Shown one piece after another: positions 49,563-59,815 of a stretch of 64,000 nt of DNA. This DNA comes from UBA1127 sp034422455 (lineage in GTDB: Bacteria > Chloroflexota > Dehalococcoidia > Lucifugimonadales > UBA1127), in the NCBI GenBank assembly GCA_034422455.1, contig DAOUJQ010000015.1, forward strand, positions 1-64,000, given 5' to 3'. The position numbers were made by a program, and so were the translations under genes. A model generated the notes under the pieces. The model had not been told where the DNA came from, did no database searches, and was given only the letters and a program-made list of their open reading frames with translations. Position 1 is the stretch's first letter, and every line of letters starts with the position of its first letter.

Positions 49563-50639
49563 CTAGTGGTTGCTGCCGTTCCAGCGGACCATGCCCCAGC
49601 CGCCGCCGGTGCCGGCGGGCGTGCGGTACACGGGCTCGTAGGCGAGGATCTCGCCCTTGAGGTGGGAGGACGCCCCGGCAGTGGCGATCCAGTTGCGGGT
49701 CTCGGAGGCCGCGGAGTTCAGGCGGTGCCGCGGGAGGTTGGAGAGGGTCTCCGCGTCGTTGTCGACCATCGCCTTGAGGGCCGCGCGGTCGAGCTCCTCG
49801 TCGACGACGAAGTGGCTGAGGCCGCCGGAGCCGATGACGGCCACGCGGGCGTCCTTGCTGAAGCTCTCCACCGCGTTCCTGATCTCCAGGCCGAAGTTGT
49901 AGCAGCGCTTGGGCGTCGGCTGGTTCGGCGGGTAGCAGGTGTTCAGGGAGACGGGGACGATGGGGAAGGGCTCGTTGTGCATGAGCCGCTTGATGCAGTA
50001 GGCGAAGCCGTGGGGCATGCCCTGCTGGCGGGGGTTGGTCATGCGGCCGAAGGTGGACTCGCCGTTGGGGGTGGGGTAGCGGCGGGCCACGAAACCGCCG
50101 GACTCCTCCTTCAGGTACTTGGAGTGGGACACGTCGAAGTCGTTGTCGATCATGTGCTCGATGATGTGGCGGGCAAGGCCGGTGTCGACAGGGACGTCCA
50201 TGGAGACGTCGCCGTAGCCCCAAGCCATCGCCTTGACGGCGGGCGGCGCGTCGTCCGGGGGCGTCCGGGCGATGAGGGGCATGCTCTCGCCCCAGAAGAT
50301 GTTGAACATGGGCATGTTGTCTTCGAAGAAGATCTCGTCCTGGTCGTCGCTGATGATGATCACGGCGTCCGGGTTGGCCGCGCGCAGGCTGGAGGCCAGC
50401 TCCTCGATGGCGTTGGTGAGGTTGGCGTGCTGCTTCCTGAACAGGTCCTCATCCACCAGCTTGGCGATGTCCGGGTGCGCCCGCTCCAGGGCCTCCTCGT
50501 AGGGGTAGACGAGGCCGTCCGGGGGGTAGACCAGCTCCTGGTTGCGCTTGTCGTTCTGGCCGTGCACCGCCCAGAGCTCCGGCGGCTGGGCGAGCATGGG
50601 GCTGTGGGACGTTCCGATTCCGAGTACGATCTCTCCCAT
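49563..50639 (-). CDS. class III (LigB-type) extradiol ring-cleavage dioxygenase 2
   Basis: A 358-residue paralogue of the gene at 40014, alignable end to end: H12 in LGIGTSHSP, SDDQDEIFFEDNMPMF, HIIEHMIDNDFDVSHSKYL, NTCYPPNQPTPKRCYNFG, GGLSHFVVDEELDR and the same EPVYRTPAGTGGGWGM ending. ATG at 50639 follows AGAGAGGAG. The open frame extends upstream into the enolase-superfamily gene but is not coding there. It is distant from the LigJ operon, with its own terminator. Confidence 0.83.
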   Translation of the reverse strand: MGEIVLGIGTSHSPMLAQPPELWAVHGQNDKRNQELVYPPDGLVYPYEEALERAHPDIAKLVDEDLFRKQHANLTNAIEELASSLRAANPDAVIIISDDQDEIFFEDNMPMFNIFWGESMPLIARTPPDDAPPAVKAMAWGYGDVSMDVPVDTGLARHIIEHMIDNDFDVSHSKYLKEESGGFVARRYPTPNGESTFGRMTNPRQQGMPHGFAYCIKRLMHNEPFPIVPVSLNTCYPPNQPTPKRCYNFGLEIRNAVESFSKDARVAVIGSGGLSHFVVDEELDRAALKAMVDNDAETLSNLPRHRLNSAASETRNWIATAGASSHLKGEILAYEPVYRTPAGTGGGWGMVRWNGSNH

Positions 50640-50748
50640 TGCGCTCCTCTCTCTGGAGACCCAATACGCCGAGGGTCTCCTACGCCTTTCTGTGGGCACC
50701 ATAATACCAGACTGGGCAACGGGGTGCATATCGTGCGCGCCAGCCCTG

Positions 50749-51906
50749 CTACCAGTTCGTGGTCGCTCCGTCGCTTCGGGTGAGGTGGGGGTAGAGGCCG
50801 GCCGGCGTCCACGCCTTGGCCTCGGCGACCTCCATGTCGATCTCGACGCCGAGCCCCGGGCGGCCCTCGCTGAAGGCGTAGCCGTCATCGAAGCCGATCT
50901 GGACGGGAAACAGGTCGGTCTCGTAGGTTCCGGGGGCCCGTGGCATCTCCAGCACGCCGACGTTTGCGGACGCCATGCACAGGGCCGTGCCAGCGGCCGC
51001 GCTGACGGGGCCGAGGGGGTTGTGAGGCGCGATGTCGATGTAGTGGGTCTCGGCCCAGTGGGTGATCTTGGCCGCCTCCGTGATGCCGCCCACGCCGCAG
51101 AGGTCGATGCGCGCGTAGCTGATGAGCTCCTCCTCGATGACCTCGCGGAACTGCCACTTGTTCGACCACTGCTCGCCCGCCGCGATAGGCACGTGGACGT
51201 GGCGCGCCAGCGTGCGGTAGCTGGCGGGGTTTTCCGCGCGCAGCGGGTCCTCGATGAAGAAGGGGTTGTACCGCTCCACCTGGCGGCAGAGGTTGACGGT
51301 CTGGGGCGTGTCCAGCCGCGTGTGGACATCGAAGGCGATGCCGATGTCCGGCCCGACGGCCTCGCGGACGAGGGCCATCTGCTCCACGGCGACGCCGACG
51401 GCCCTCGCGGGGTCGAGGACGCCCGCGGTGGCGCCGTGGCGGCCGGCGTTGTCGGGCTGCCCCCACCGGACGAACTTCCAGCCGCGTTCGACGTGGGAGA
51501 CGCAGTTGGCGACGAGGTCCTCGGTGGAGGCGCCCTGGCAGTGGGGGTAGCAGACCACCTTGTCGCGGACGGGGCCGCCGAGGAGCTTGTGCACGGGGAG
51601 GCCGAGGGCCTTGCCCTTGATGTCCCAGAGGGCGATGTCGATGGCGCTAACGGCGCAGGCGTAGACGCCCTGGGCCGGGAAGAACGGGCGGCGGAACATG
51701 TGCTGCCAGTGGCGCTCGGTCGAGAACGGGTCCTCGCCGACGACGAGCTCGGAGAGGTGCTCGACGGCCTTTGCCACGGCTCCGCCCGCCAGAATCATGA
51801 GGGCCTCGCCGAGGCCGTAGATGCCGGCGTCGGTGTCGACGCGGACGAAGAAGCCGCCAAAGGAGCCGGTGCGGACGGGGATGCTGGTGACGCTGGTGAC
51901 CTTCAT
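50749..51906 (-). CDS. enolase-superfamily (mandelate racemase/muconate lactonizing enzyme) protein
   Basis: 385 residues: an N-terminal capping domain (MKVTSVTSIPVRTG, YGLGEALMI), then a barrel with three expected metal acidic residues in FDVHTRLDT, FFIEDPLR and AAGEQWSNKW, and the later APHNPLGPVS. The pattern is close to sugar-acid dehydratases such as galactonate dehydratase, but the superfamily is too diverse to name a substrate. ATG at 51906 follows GGGAGGCGCC. The 55-codon upstream extension carries an intergenic repeat and is rejected as coding. Confidence 0.88.
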   Translation of the reverse strand: MKVTSVTSIPVRTGSFGGFFVRVDTDAGIYGLGEALMILAGGAVAKAVEHLSELVVGEDPFSTERHWQHMFRRPFFPAQGVYACAVSAIDIALWDIKGKALGLPVHKLLGGPVRDKVVCYPHCQGASTEDLVANCVSHVERGWKFVRWGQPDNAGRHGATAGVLDPARAVGVAVEQMALVREAVGPDIGIAFDVHTRLDTPQTVNLCRQVERYNPFFIEDPLRAENPASYRTLARHVHVPIAAGEQWSNKWQFREVIEEELISYARIDLCGVGGITEAAKITHWAETHYIDIAPHNPLGPVSAAAGTALCMASANVGVLEMPRAPGTYETDLFPVQIGFDDGYAFSEGRPGLGVEIDMEVAEAKAWTPAGLYPHLTRSDGATTNW

Positions 51907-52068
51907 GGCGCCTCCCGGGAATCTGTGGCGCAGGCTCGCGCAGAGCGGCCCGCAAGATTTCGGACGGGGACATGATAGCGGACAGGGCAAGGGAGCTTTA
52001 GCGGGGGAGCGGCTGCCCTTCGACAAGCTCAGGGCGAACGGTGTGGACGATGTCGGACAAAAGAAAGA
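51907..52068. other. interval between 16S unit and enolase-superfamily gene
   Basis: A short non-coding stretch. Holds the repeat at 52016-52041 and, on the minus strand just after the 16S trailer stem, a T-rich run (TGTCTTTCTTTTGTCC) that could end rRNA transcription. Confidence 0.45.
52016..52041. repeat. CCCTTCGACAAGCTCAGGGC repeat, copy 3
   Basis: The same 20-base core as at 49468-49493, followed by GAACGG. Confidence 0.65.
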
Positions 52069-52098
52069 CACCTTAACGGTGAAAGAGTGGAAAGAAGG
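52069..52098 (-). other. 16S rRNA trailer half of the processing stem
   Basis: These 30 bases are the inverted counterpart of 53738-53767: 28 of 30 positions match, and one of the two changes gives a G-U pair. In the transcript the leader and trailer would pair around the 16S rRNA, the classic RNase III substrate. Confidence 0.8.
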
Positions 52099-52195
52099 CG
52101 AAGTTCCAAATGGTTGTGCTCCTGGAAGCGGTCCCGTTCAGCCCCTCAGGAGCGAGGGGGCTTGCCCGAATGGGCCGGGGCGCTCCACCGACCTG

Positions 52196-52225
52196 GGATC
52201 TCTCCCGGTGAAGGGAGAAGCTCCC
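52196..52225 (-). other. hairpin just downstream of the 16S 3' end
   Basis: An imperfect inverted repeat GGGATCTCTCCC / GGGAGAAGCTCCC around GGTGAA, in the trailer between the mature 3' end and the processing stem. Confidence 0.4.
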
Positions 52226-53725
<1,500 letters not shown>

Positions 53726-53737
53726 AAGTGAACCCTA

Positions 53738-53767
53738 CCTTCTTTCCACTCTTCCACTGTTAAGGTG
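53738..53767 (-). other. 16S rRNA leader half of the processing stem
   Basis: Pairs with 52069-52098, as described there. It lies only 12 bases ahead of the mature 5' end. Confidence 0.8.
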
Positions 53768-53771
53768 CCAA

Positions 53772-53792
53772 GGCGCTCCGCAAGGGAGCGCC
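53772..53792 (-). other. leader hairpin of the 16S transcript
   Basis: Perfect 8-bp stem GGCGCTCC / GGAGCGCC with a 5-base loop, at the expected very 5' end of the pre-rRNA. Confidence 0.5.
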
Positions 53793-53802
53793 GCGTCCAA
53801 GC

Positions 53803-53831
53803 ATTGTCCCATTGGGGTTACGGCGTGTCAA
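53803..53831 (-). promoter_or_regulatory. 16S rRNA promoter
   Basis: On the minus strand TTGACA (53831-53826), 17 bases, GACAAT (53808-53803). Transcription would start near 53796, immediately before the leader hairpin and processing stem. Confidence 0.7.
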
Positions 53832-54188
53832 CCCCTGACGCCGCCCGGAACATCGACACTGCCGTGGCCCGGCGCAGGGGTTCCCGAGCATTGCCGTGCA
53901 AAGGCGGCCATCACTATAATGGGTGGCGCGCCCAGGCTGCGTCGATGCCCGCAGCGATGATGACGGCAGCCGCGCCGGGCGCCGGGACTGAAATGCTCAA
54001 CCCGGAGGAGCTGTTGGCTGTCCACGGCCGGCGAACACGGCGTCTGAGGCGGCACACTGAAGGCTACCGGAGGCACGTGGCTTTGGCGTTCTACCCTCGT
54101 GAGACGCCCCTCGCTCTGTTAGACCGCATCGTTGGCCAGCGCACCGCAGCGCCCGGCAATTCCTCTACTCACGGCATGGAGGTGGTCC
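53832..54188. other. intergenic upstream of the Ycf45-like gene
   Basis: About 350 bases between divergent transcription units. A plus-strand TTGCCG (53894-53899), 18 bases, TATAAT (53918-53923) could be the promoter of the ATPase gene. A frame of about 147 codons here shows no family and is not called. Confidence 0.4.
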
Positions 54189-55928
54189 TTGGCCCAGAAC
54201 ATCCGTGACACTGCCAATGCCCTGTCCGCGGACGACGCCATGACGCAGGACGACCTGGCGCCCATTGTGCAGAAGGTGGTAGTGGATGACCTGGAGTCCC
54301 TGCTGCAGGTGCTGCCCGCACGCGTGCAGTTCTGGCTCCGCAACCTGGAAGGCCTGGACGAGCTGCTGGAGATCATCCTGGACATGGGCAGGCTTCCCCA
54401 GGCCCGGTTCCGGGACCGGGAGGAGGCGCTGCTGGAGCAGGAGACCACGGAGGCCGAGATAGAGGAGGTCATCTCCCGCCTCAGCCCCTTCGGCGGCGAC
54501 AACCGCGCCGGCATCGAGCGGACGCTGCACCGGATCGCCGGGATGCGCAACCGCAACGGCAAGGTCGTCGGCCTGACGTGCCGCGTCGGCCGCGCCGTCT
54601 TCGGCACGAGCAAGATCATCGAAGACCTGGTGCTGTCAGGGAAGAGCATCCTCATGCTGGGCAAGCCCGGCGTGGGCAAGACGACGATGCTGCGGGAGGT
54701 CGCCCGCGTGCTGGCGGACCACGCCCACATGCGCGTCGTCATCGTCGACACGTCCAACGAGATCGCCGGAGACGGCGACGTGCCGCACCCCGGCATAGGC
54801 AAGGCGCGCCGGATGCAGGTAGCGTCGCCGTCGGAGCAGCACGCGGTGATGATCGAGGCGGTGGAGAACCACATGCCGGAGGTCATCGTCATCGACGAGA
54901 TGGGCACGGAGGCCGAGGCCGCCGCCGCCCGCACCATTGCCGAGCGGGGCGTGCAGCTCGTCGCGACGGCCCACGGCAACAGCCTGGACAACCTGCTGAT
55001 GAACCCCACGCTGGCCGACCTGGTCGGCGGCGTGCAAACGGTCACCCTCGGCGACGAGGAGGCCCGGCGGCGCGGGACGCGGAAGAGCGTCCTGGAGCGC
55101 AAGGCCCCGCCGTCGTTCGACGCCCTGGTGGAGATCCAGACCTGGGACCGGGTCGCCGTGCACGATGAGATTTCCAGCACCGTCGACACGCTGCTGCGCG
55201 GCTTTCCGGTGGCGCCGGAGGTGCGCAGGCTGACCCCGGAGGGCGCGGTGGAGCACGATCTCGGCGAGGCTATCGCGCTGCCCTCCGCCGCCCGGAGCCA
55301 GGGTTTCGGCGGGTCGGGGCGAAGCCAGGGCGGCGGGCGACGCTCGGAGCCGTTCGTGCATCGCGTGCCCTCCGTCGTGCGGTCCGCGCCCCCGAGCGCC
55401 GTCGGGCCGACGCGCCCAATTCGGGACAGCAGTCCCGTCAGGGAGGCGAACCCCATCATTCCCACCAGGAGCACACGGGTCTTCTCCTACGGCGTGAACC
55501 GTGACCGGCTCATGGAGACGGCGCGCACCCTGGGCATCGGCGCGGAGGTGGCCGCCAGCGTGCAGGAGGCGGACATGGTGCTGACCACCAAGGTCCACTA
55601 CCGCAAGCGCGGCGAATCGCTCCAGTACGCGCAGGAGAAGGGGCTGCCCATCTACGTCCTCCGCAAGAACTCGCAGGTGCAGATGGAGCAGTTCCTCAAA
55701 TCGCTCAGCGCCGGGTGGGGCGGCGACGGCCGACAGCGTATCGCCGATGCGATGGAGGAGACGGAGGACGCCGTGGTGCAGGTCATCGACGGCGGCCCGT
55801 CGGTAGAGCTGGCGCCGCAGTCGTCGTACATCCGCCGGCTCCAGCACCAGTTAGCCGAGCGCTACAACCTCGGCTCCGCAAGCCTGGGCCGCGAGCCGCA
55901 GCGACGCGTCGTCATCTTCCACCCCTAG
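54189..55928 (+). CDS. Ycf45/SpoIIIAA-like AAA ATPase with C-terminal R3H-type nucleic-acid-binding region
   Basis: 579 residues. After a helical N-terminus, the central ATPase has Walker A GKPGVGKTT, Walker B EVIVIDEMGTEAEA and the family phrase VDTSNEIAGDGDVPHPGIG. A Gly/Arg/Ser-rich linker (about 395-440) leads to a C-terminal domain (RVFSYGVNRDRLMETARTLG; ADMVLTTKVHYRK) and a final R3H-like helix region (LQHQLAERYNLGSASLG). Found in plastids (Ycf45), cyanobacteria and many bacteria; the role is unknown, presumably in nucleic-acid handling. TTG at 54189 is chosen for its GGAGGTGG site; an upstream TTG and a downstream ATG at 54240 are alternatives. Confidence 0.8.
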   Translation: MAQNIRDTANALSADDAMTQDDLAPIVQKVVVDDLESLLQVLPARVQFWLRNLEGLDELLEIILDMGRLPQARFRDREEALLEQETTEAEIEEVISRLSPFGGDNRAGIERTLHRIAGMRNRNGKVVGLTCRVGRAVFGTSKIIEDLVLSGKSILMLGKPGVGKTTMLREVARVLADHAHMRVVIVDTSNEIAGDGDVPHPGIGKARRMQVASPSEQHAVMIEAVENHMPEVIVIDEMGTEAEAAAARTIAERGVQLVATAHGNSLDNLLMNPTLADLVGGVQTVTLGDEEARRRGTRKSVLERKAPPSFDALVEIQTWDRVAVHDEISSTVDTLLRGFPVAPEVRRLTPEGAVEHDLGEAIALPSAARSQGFGGSGRSQGGGRRSEPFVHRVPSVVRSAPPSAVGPTRPIRDSSPVREANPIIPTRSTRVFSYGVNRDRLMETARTLGIGAEVAASVQEADMVLTTKVHYRKRGESLQYAQEKGLPIYVLRKNSQVQMEQFLKSLSAGWGGDGRQRIADAMEETEDAVVQVIDGGPSVELAPQSSYIRRLQHQLAERYNLGSASLGREPQRRVVIFHP

Positions 55929-55949
55929 CGCTCATGACGGGAGGGCCAC

Positions 55950-56591
55950 ATGACCAGGCCACTGTTCATCACCTTCGAGGGCGGAGAGGCCACGGGAAAG
56001 TCGACGCAGGTGCGCATGCTCTCGGCACATCTGAGCAGTGCGGGGCGCAACGTGGTCACCGTCGCGGAGCCGGGCGGAACAGCGCTCGGCACGAGCCTGC
56101 GGCGGCTGACCAAGTACGGGAAGATGCCCATCGGCCCGCGCGCGGAGGCGCTGCTCTTCGTCGCCGCACGGGCGCAGCTGGTGGAAGAGGTCATCGCGCC
56201 TACCCTGGCCGCGGGAGACGTCGTGGTGTCCGACCGGTTCGGCGACTCGACGCTCGCCTACCAGGGCTACGGGCGCGGCCTGGACGTGGAAGAGCTGCGA
56301 AGCCTGAACGACGCGGCCACGGGCGGCCTGACGCCCGACCTGACCGTGCTGCTCGACCAGCCGCTGGAGATCGCCCTGATGCGGCGGCAACCACGCGGCG
56401 GCGACCGCTTCGAGACGTCGCTGGCCCGTGCAAACGCCGAGGATGTCGCCTTCCACCTGCGCGTCCGCGAGGGCTTTTTGGAGCTCGCAGGGCAGGAACC
56501 CGGCCGCTGGCTGGTGGTGGACGCCACGCTGCCGCGCGGCGCCGTCGCCAAGCTGGTGGAGGAGCGGGTGGAGACGCTGCTGGCGATGTAG
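55950..56591 (+). CDS. tmk: thymidylate kinase
   Basis: 213 residues. P-loop FEGGEATGKSTQ (residues 8-19), DR(F/Y) motif in VSDRFGDSTLAYQGYGRGL and LID region RGGDRFETS. It makes dTDP from dTMP. The variant EATGKST for the usual EGSGKST keeps the lysine and threonine. ATG follows GGGAGGGCC, 21 bases after the ATPase gene, so probably co-transcribed. Confidence 0.93.
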   Translation: MTRPLFITFEGGEATGKSTQVRMLSAHLSSAGRNVVTVAEPGGTALGTSLRRLTKYGKMPIGPRAEALLFVAARAQLVEEVIAPTLAAGDVVVSDRFGDSTLAYQGYGRGLDVEELRSLNDAATGGLTPDLTVLLDQPLEIALMRRQPRGGDRFETSLARANAEDVAFHLRVREGFLELAGQEPGRWLVVDATLPRGAVAKLVEERVETLLAM

Positions 56592-56774
56592 TGAGCCGCC
56601 GACGATACAAGCGGCGCTACCCCTTCCCACACATACGGCGCTTTTGACACCGCATATGCGCGATGCTACCATTTGTCCCCTAAGGAGTCAGTCGAAACAC
56701 CTATTCGCGAATTCATTGCTGTGATGGGCCGAGCCCAATGGCGGGAAGGCCCCGGTCCGGAGGGACCTGCTTAG

Positions 56775-58082
56775 ATGCCACAAGACGGTGTGGCGGTTTA
56801 CATCGTTCTCCTCGTAATCTCCCTGGCCTTTTCTGCGCTCTTCTCCTCCTCAGAGGCCATTCTGCTCTCCGTGCAGCGCGTCCGGCTGCAGTACATGGTC
56901 CGCAGCAGGGTCCCCGGCGCCCGCGTGGTTGCCCGGCTGGTCGAGGACCCGCAGCGCTTCCTACCGACGCTCCTGCTCGCCAACAACCTCTCCAACACCG
57001 CCGCCGCCGCATTGGGCACGGCCATCGCCGTGCGGCTCATCAGCTCCGAGGGACTCGCCGTCGCCGCCGCGACGGCCGTGGTCACGGTGCTGCTGCTCAT
57101 CTTCGGCGAGACCATCCCCAAGGCCATCGGCGTCCGTCACGCGGAGTCGGCGTCGCTGATCGTATCGCGGCCGGTTGTGCTCATGGGCCGCGTGCTGTTG
57201 CCCTTCGTCGTGGTGCTGAACGCCATCGTGAAGGTCGCGCTGAAGCCATTTGGCGGCAGCCAGGCGCGGGCGCAGATGACCGAGGAAGAGATGCGCGTGA
57301 TGATCTCCCAGGGCCGCGAGTCCGGCGCAGTGGCGTCCCTGGAGGCCCGCATGATGGAGCGGGTGCTCCGGTTTGCGGACCACCAGGTGCGGGAGGTCAT
57401 GCTTCCCCGGACGGAGGTGGTCCTGGTGGAGAAGGGCGCGGAAATGGGCGAGTTCCTCGCCATGCTCGGCCGCAAGCCCCGGAGCCACTACCCGGTGTAC
57501 TCCGGAACGCATGACAACGTGGTCGGCGTGCTTGGCGCCAACGACGTGCTCCGCGGCCTCGCGCTGCAGCACATCGGCCTCGGCGGCGACGTGACGGTGC
57601 TGGCGCGGACGCCGGTCTTCGTGCCGGACACGAAGCTGGCGTCGGAGCTGCTGGAGGAGATGCAGGAGGCAGACGACACCGCCGCCATCGCCGTGGACGA
57701 GTTCGGCGTCATCGTCGGCCTCGTCACCATCGTCATGCTGGGCGAGGAGGTCATGGGGCCGTTGGAGTTCACCGGCGACCTGGAGGACGAAGAGGAAGAG
57801 GTGGAGGCCCTGGACGAGGACACCTTTGCCGTGGACGGGGCGCTGCGCCTGCACGACCTGACGGAGCGCATGGGCCTGAGCCTGCCGGAGGGCGACTACG
57901 AGACGGTTGCGGGCTTCCTGCTGGAGCGGATCGGCAGCATCCCGACCGAGGGCCAACAGTACCAGTACGGCAACGTGAACTTCACCATCACCGAGATGGA
58001 CGGCCTGCGGGTGGACAAGGTGCGCATCCACTACACCACGCCCGCCGGCGCCGAGGAGCCGCTCTCCGCGGGGGACCGCTAG
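56775..58082 (+). CDS. CNNM/CorC (HlyC)-type membrane protein with CBS pair
   Basis: 435 residues: a DUF21/CNNM transmembrane domain (about 8-150, with LLANNLSNTAAAALGTAIAV and IFGETIPKAIG), two CBS domains (VREVMLPRTEVV ... AIAVDEFGVIVGLVT) and a CorC_HlyC C-terminal domain (LRLHDLTERMGLSLPEGDYETVAGFLLERIG). Family members are Mg/Co efflux or Na-coupled Mg exporters; some are annotated haemolysins by history. ATG at 56775; the stop TAG shares its G with the next gene's GTG. Confidence 0.9.
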   Translation: MPQDGVAVYIVLLVISLAFSALFSSSEAILLSVQRVRLQYMVRSRVPGARVVARLVEDPQRFLPTLLLANNLSNTAAAALGTAIAVRLISSEGLAVAAATAVVTVLLLIFGETIPKAIGVRHAESASLIVSRPVVLMGRVLLPFVVVLNAIVKVALKPFGGSQARAQMTEEEMRVMISQGRESGAVASLEARMMERVLRFADHQVREVMLPRTEVVLVEKGAEMGEFLAMLGRKPRSHYPVYSGTHDNVVGVLGANDVLRGLALQHIGLGGDVTVLARTPVFVPDTKLASELLEEMQEADDTAAIAVDEFGVIVGLVTIVMLGEEVMGPLEFTGDLEDEEEEVEALDEDTFAVDGALRLHDLTERMGLSLPEGDYETVAGFLLERIGSIPTEGQQYQYGNVNFTITEMDGLRVDKVRIHYTTPAGAEEPLSAGDR

Positions 58083-59485
58083 TGGCGGCCCTGCCGCAGG
58101 CGGTCGCGCGCCAGGTGACCGACGCCGGGCTGTCCGGCGCACGGCTGCTGGTGGCGGTGTCCGGCGGCCCCGACTCGATGGCCCTCCTGCACGCGCTCCA
58201 CTGCCTGGGCGACTCCCACGGCCTGGACCTCCACGTGGCGCACGTCGACCACGGGCTGCGGCCAAGCTCCGCACAGGACGCCGAGTTCGTTCGCCACACG
58301 GCCGCGTCCCTCGGCCTGCCATGCACCGTCGCATCTGTCGACGTGCCCCAGCGCCGGGACGGGTCGTTCTCGGAGGCCGCCGCCCGGAATGCCCGGTACC
58401 GTGCACTGGCGGAGATTGCGGCGCACGAGGGCGCCGCCGCGGTCGCCCTCGGCCACACGCTGGACGATCAGGCGGAGACGGCGCTCCTGCACGCCGTGCG
58501 GGGGGCGGGCCTGCCGGGTCTGCGGGCGATGACGCCGGTCAGCGACCTGCGCGTTGCTGGCGGGGCGACCGTCCGGCTCTTCCGTCCGCTTCTGGGCCTT
58601 CGTCGCGCCGAGACCCAGGCCTACTGCGCGAGCGTGGGCCTGACGCCCGTGCACGACGAGAGCAACGACGACACGCACATCCCCCGCAACCTGGTGCGCC
58701 TGGAGGTTGTGCCGCTGTTGGAGCGGCTGAACCCCCGGGCCGTCGAGGCGCTGGCCCGGATGGCGGAGACGGCGGGCGGCGCAATGGACTTCATGGAGGC
58801 TGCGCTGGACGCCGTTTGGCCGGAGCTGGCTGCGGAGTCCGGCGATGGTGTCGCGCTTGACCGTCGGCGGCTGACTGCGCTGTATCGGGCGTTGCGAGGA
58901 CTCGCCGTGCTCCGTGCACACCGGGACGCGGCGGTCACGGACAGCGCCCTCGACGCTGCTCACGTCAGCGCCGTCCTGCGGCTGGCCGCCGGTCCGTCCG
59001 GCAAGGAGCTGCCGCTGCCCGGCGGCGTTCGTGTTGAGGCGCGCCATGACGCGCTCGTGTTTCACGCGGGCGACGCGGACGAAGAGGCGCGGCCCCTTGA
59101 AGGCGAGCATCCGCTGACCGTGCCCGGCGTCACCCACGTCGGCGGCTGGCGGGTCGAGGCAAGCTATGTGACGCGCCCTGAGGAACTGGCAACTCCGCCA
59201 CTCGCAGCGTACCTCGACGCTGACGTCCTCGGCGGGCCGCTGTGTCTACGTAGCAGGCGCCCCGGCGACCGCTTTCAGCCGCTGGGCATGGCGGAGGGAA
59301 GCAAGAAGCTGCAGGACTACTTTGTCGATGCGCACGTGCCCCGTCGTGAACGCGACGGCGTGCCGCTGTTGGTTGCTCCGCGGGGCATCGCGTGGGTCGT
59401 CGGGCACGGCATCGCGCACTGGGCGCGGGTCACGCCGGACACGGAGCGGGCGCTGCGCCTGGAAGCGTCGCCGCCCGATGGCTAG
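58082..59485 (+). CDS. tilS: tRNA(Ile)-lysidine synthase
   Basis: 467 residues. N-terminal PP-loop VAVSGGPDSMALLHAL (SGGPDS), LGHTLDDQAETALLHAVRGAGLPGL, ESNDDTHIPRNLVR, then the C-terminal TilS domain (RSRRPGDRFQPLGM, KKLQDYFVDAHVPRRERD, PRGIAWVVGHGIAHW). It ligates lysine to C34 of the CAU isoleucine tRNA so that it reads AUA. GTG start overlapping the previous stop by one base. It is needed if the tRNA at 446-520, or another, is the Ile form. Confidence 0.93.
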   Translation: MAALPQAVARQVTDAGLSGARLLVAVSGGPDSMALLHALHCLGDSHGLDLHVAHVDHGLRPSSAQDAEFVRHTAASLGLPCTVASVDVPQRRDGSFSEAAARNARYRALAEIAAHEGAAAVALGHTLDDQAETALLHAVRGAGLPGLRAMTPVSDLRVAGGATVRLFRPLLGLRRAETQAYCASVGLTPVHDESNDDTHIPRNLVRLEVVPLLERLNPRAVEALARMAETAGGAMDFMEAALDAVWPELAAESGDGVALDRRRLTALYRALRGLAVLRAHRDAAVTDSALDAAHVSAVLRLAAGPSGKELPLPGGVRVEARHDALVFHAGDADEEARPLEGEHPLTVPGVTHVGGWRVEASYVTRPEELATPPLAAYLDADVLGGPLCLRSRRPGDRFQPLGMAEGSKKLQDYFVDAHVPRRERDGVPLLVAPRGIAWVVGHGIAHWARVTPDTERALRLEASPPDG

Positions 59486-59491
59486 CCTGGC

Positions 59492-59779
59492 CTAGCCGAG
59501 GGACTCCAGCGCAGCCGCCAAGTCCAGGTCCTTCTGGCTGATGCCGCCGGAGGAGTGGGTGCTCAGGGAGACCGTGACGCGCTTGTAGCCGACGGCCATG
59601 TCCGGGTGGTGGTCGGCGGCCTCCGCGGCCTCGGCGGTGGCGTTCACGAAGGCGATGCCGTCCATATACGAGCCGAACGTGTACGTCTTCGTGATGGCGT
59701 CGCTGTCCCGCGCCCAGCCCTCCATTGAAGCCAGCCCCGCCGCAACCGCCTCGTCTGTCAGCCTTGCATCGCTCGCCAT
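59492..59779 (-). CDS. 4a-hydroxytetrahydrobiopterin dehydratase (PCD/DCoH family)
   Basis: 95 residues with the signature ADHHPDMAVGYKRVTVSLSTHSSGGISQKD; the HHP histidines and the later His are catalytic in the family. It normally recycles pterin after phenylalanine hydroxylase, which is not in the window, so the role may be in molybdopterin or other pterin metabolism. ATG at 59779 follows GGAAGGAGC. It is convergent with tilS (6-base gap) and follows dnaE on the minus strand. Confidence 0.9.
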   Translation of the reverse strand: MASDARLTDEAVAAGLASMEGWARDSDAITKTYTFGSYMDGIAFVNATAEAAEAADHHPDMAVGYKRVTVSLSTHSSGGISQKDLDLAAALESLG

Positions 59780-59815
59780 GACATTGCTCCTTCCCCCGCC
59801 AATGGGCATCGGCGG

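Noticed and set aside
53765..54208. A 147-codon plus-strand frame between the 16S promoter and the Ycf45-like gene
   Set aside because: It overlaps the 16S promoter and the start of the next gene, has no ribosome site and no recognisable motif.
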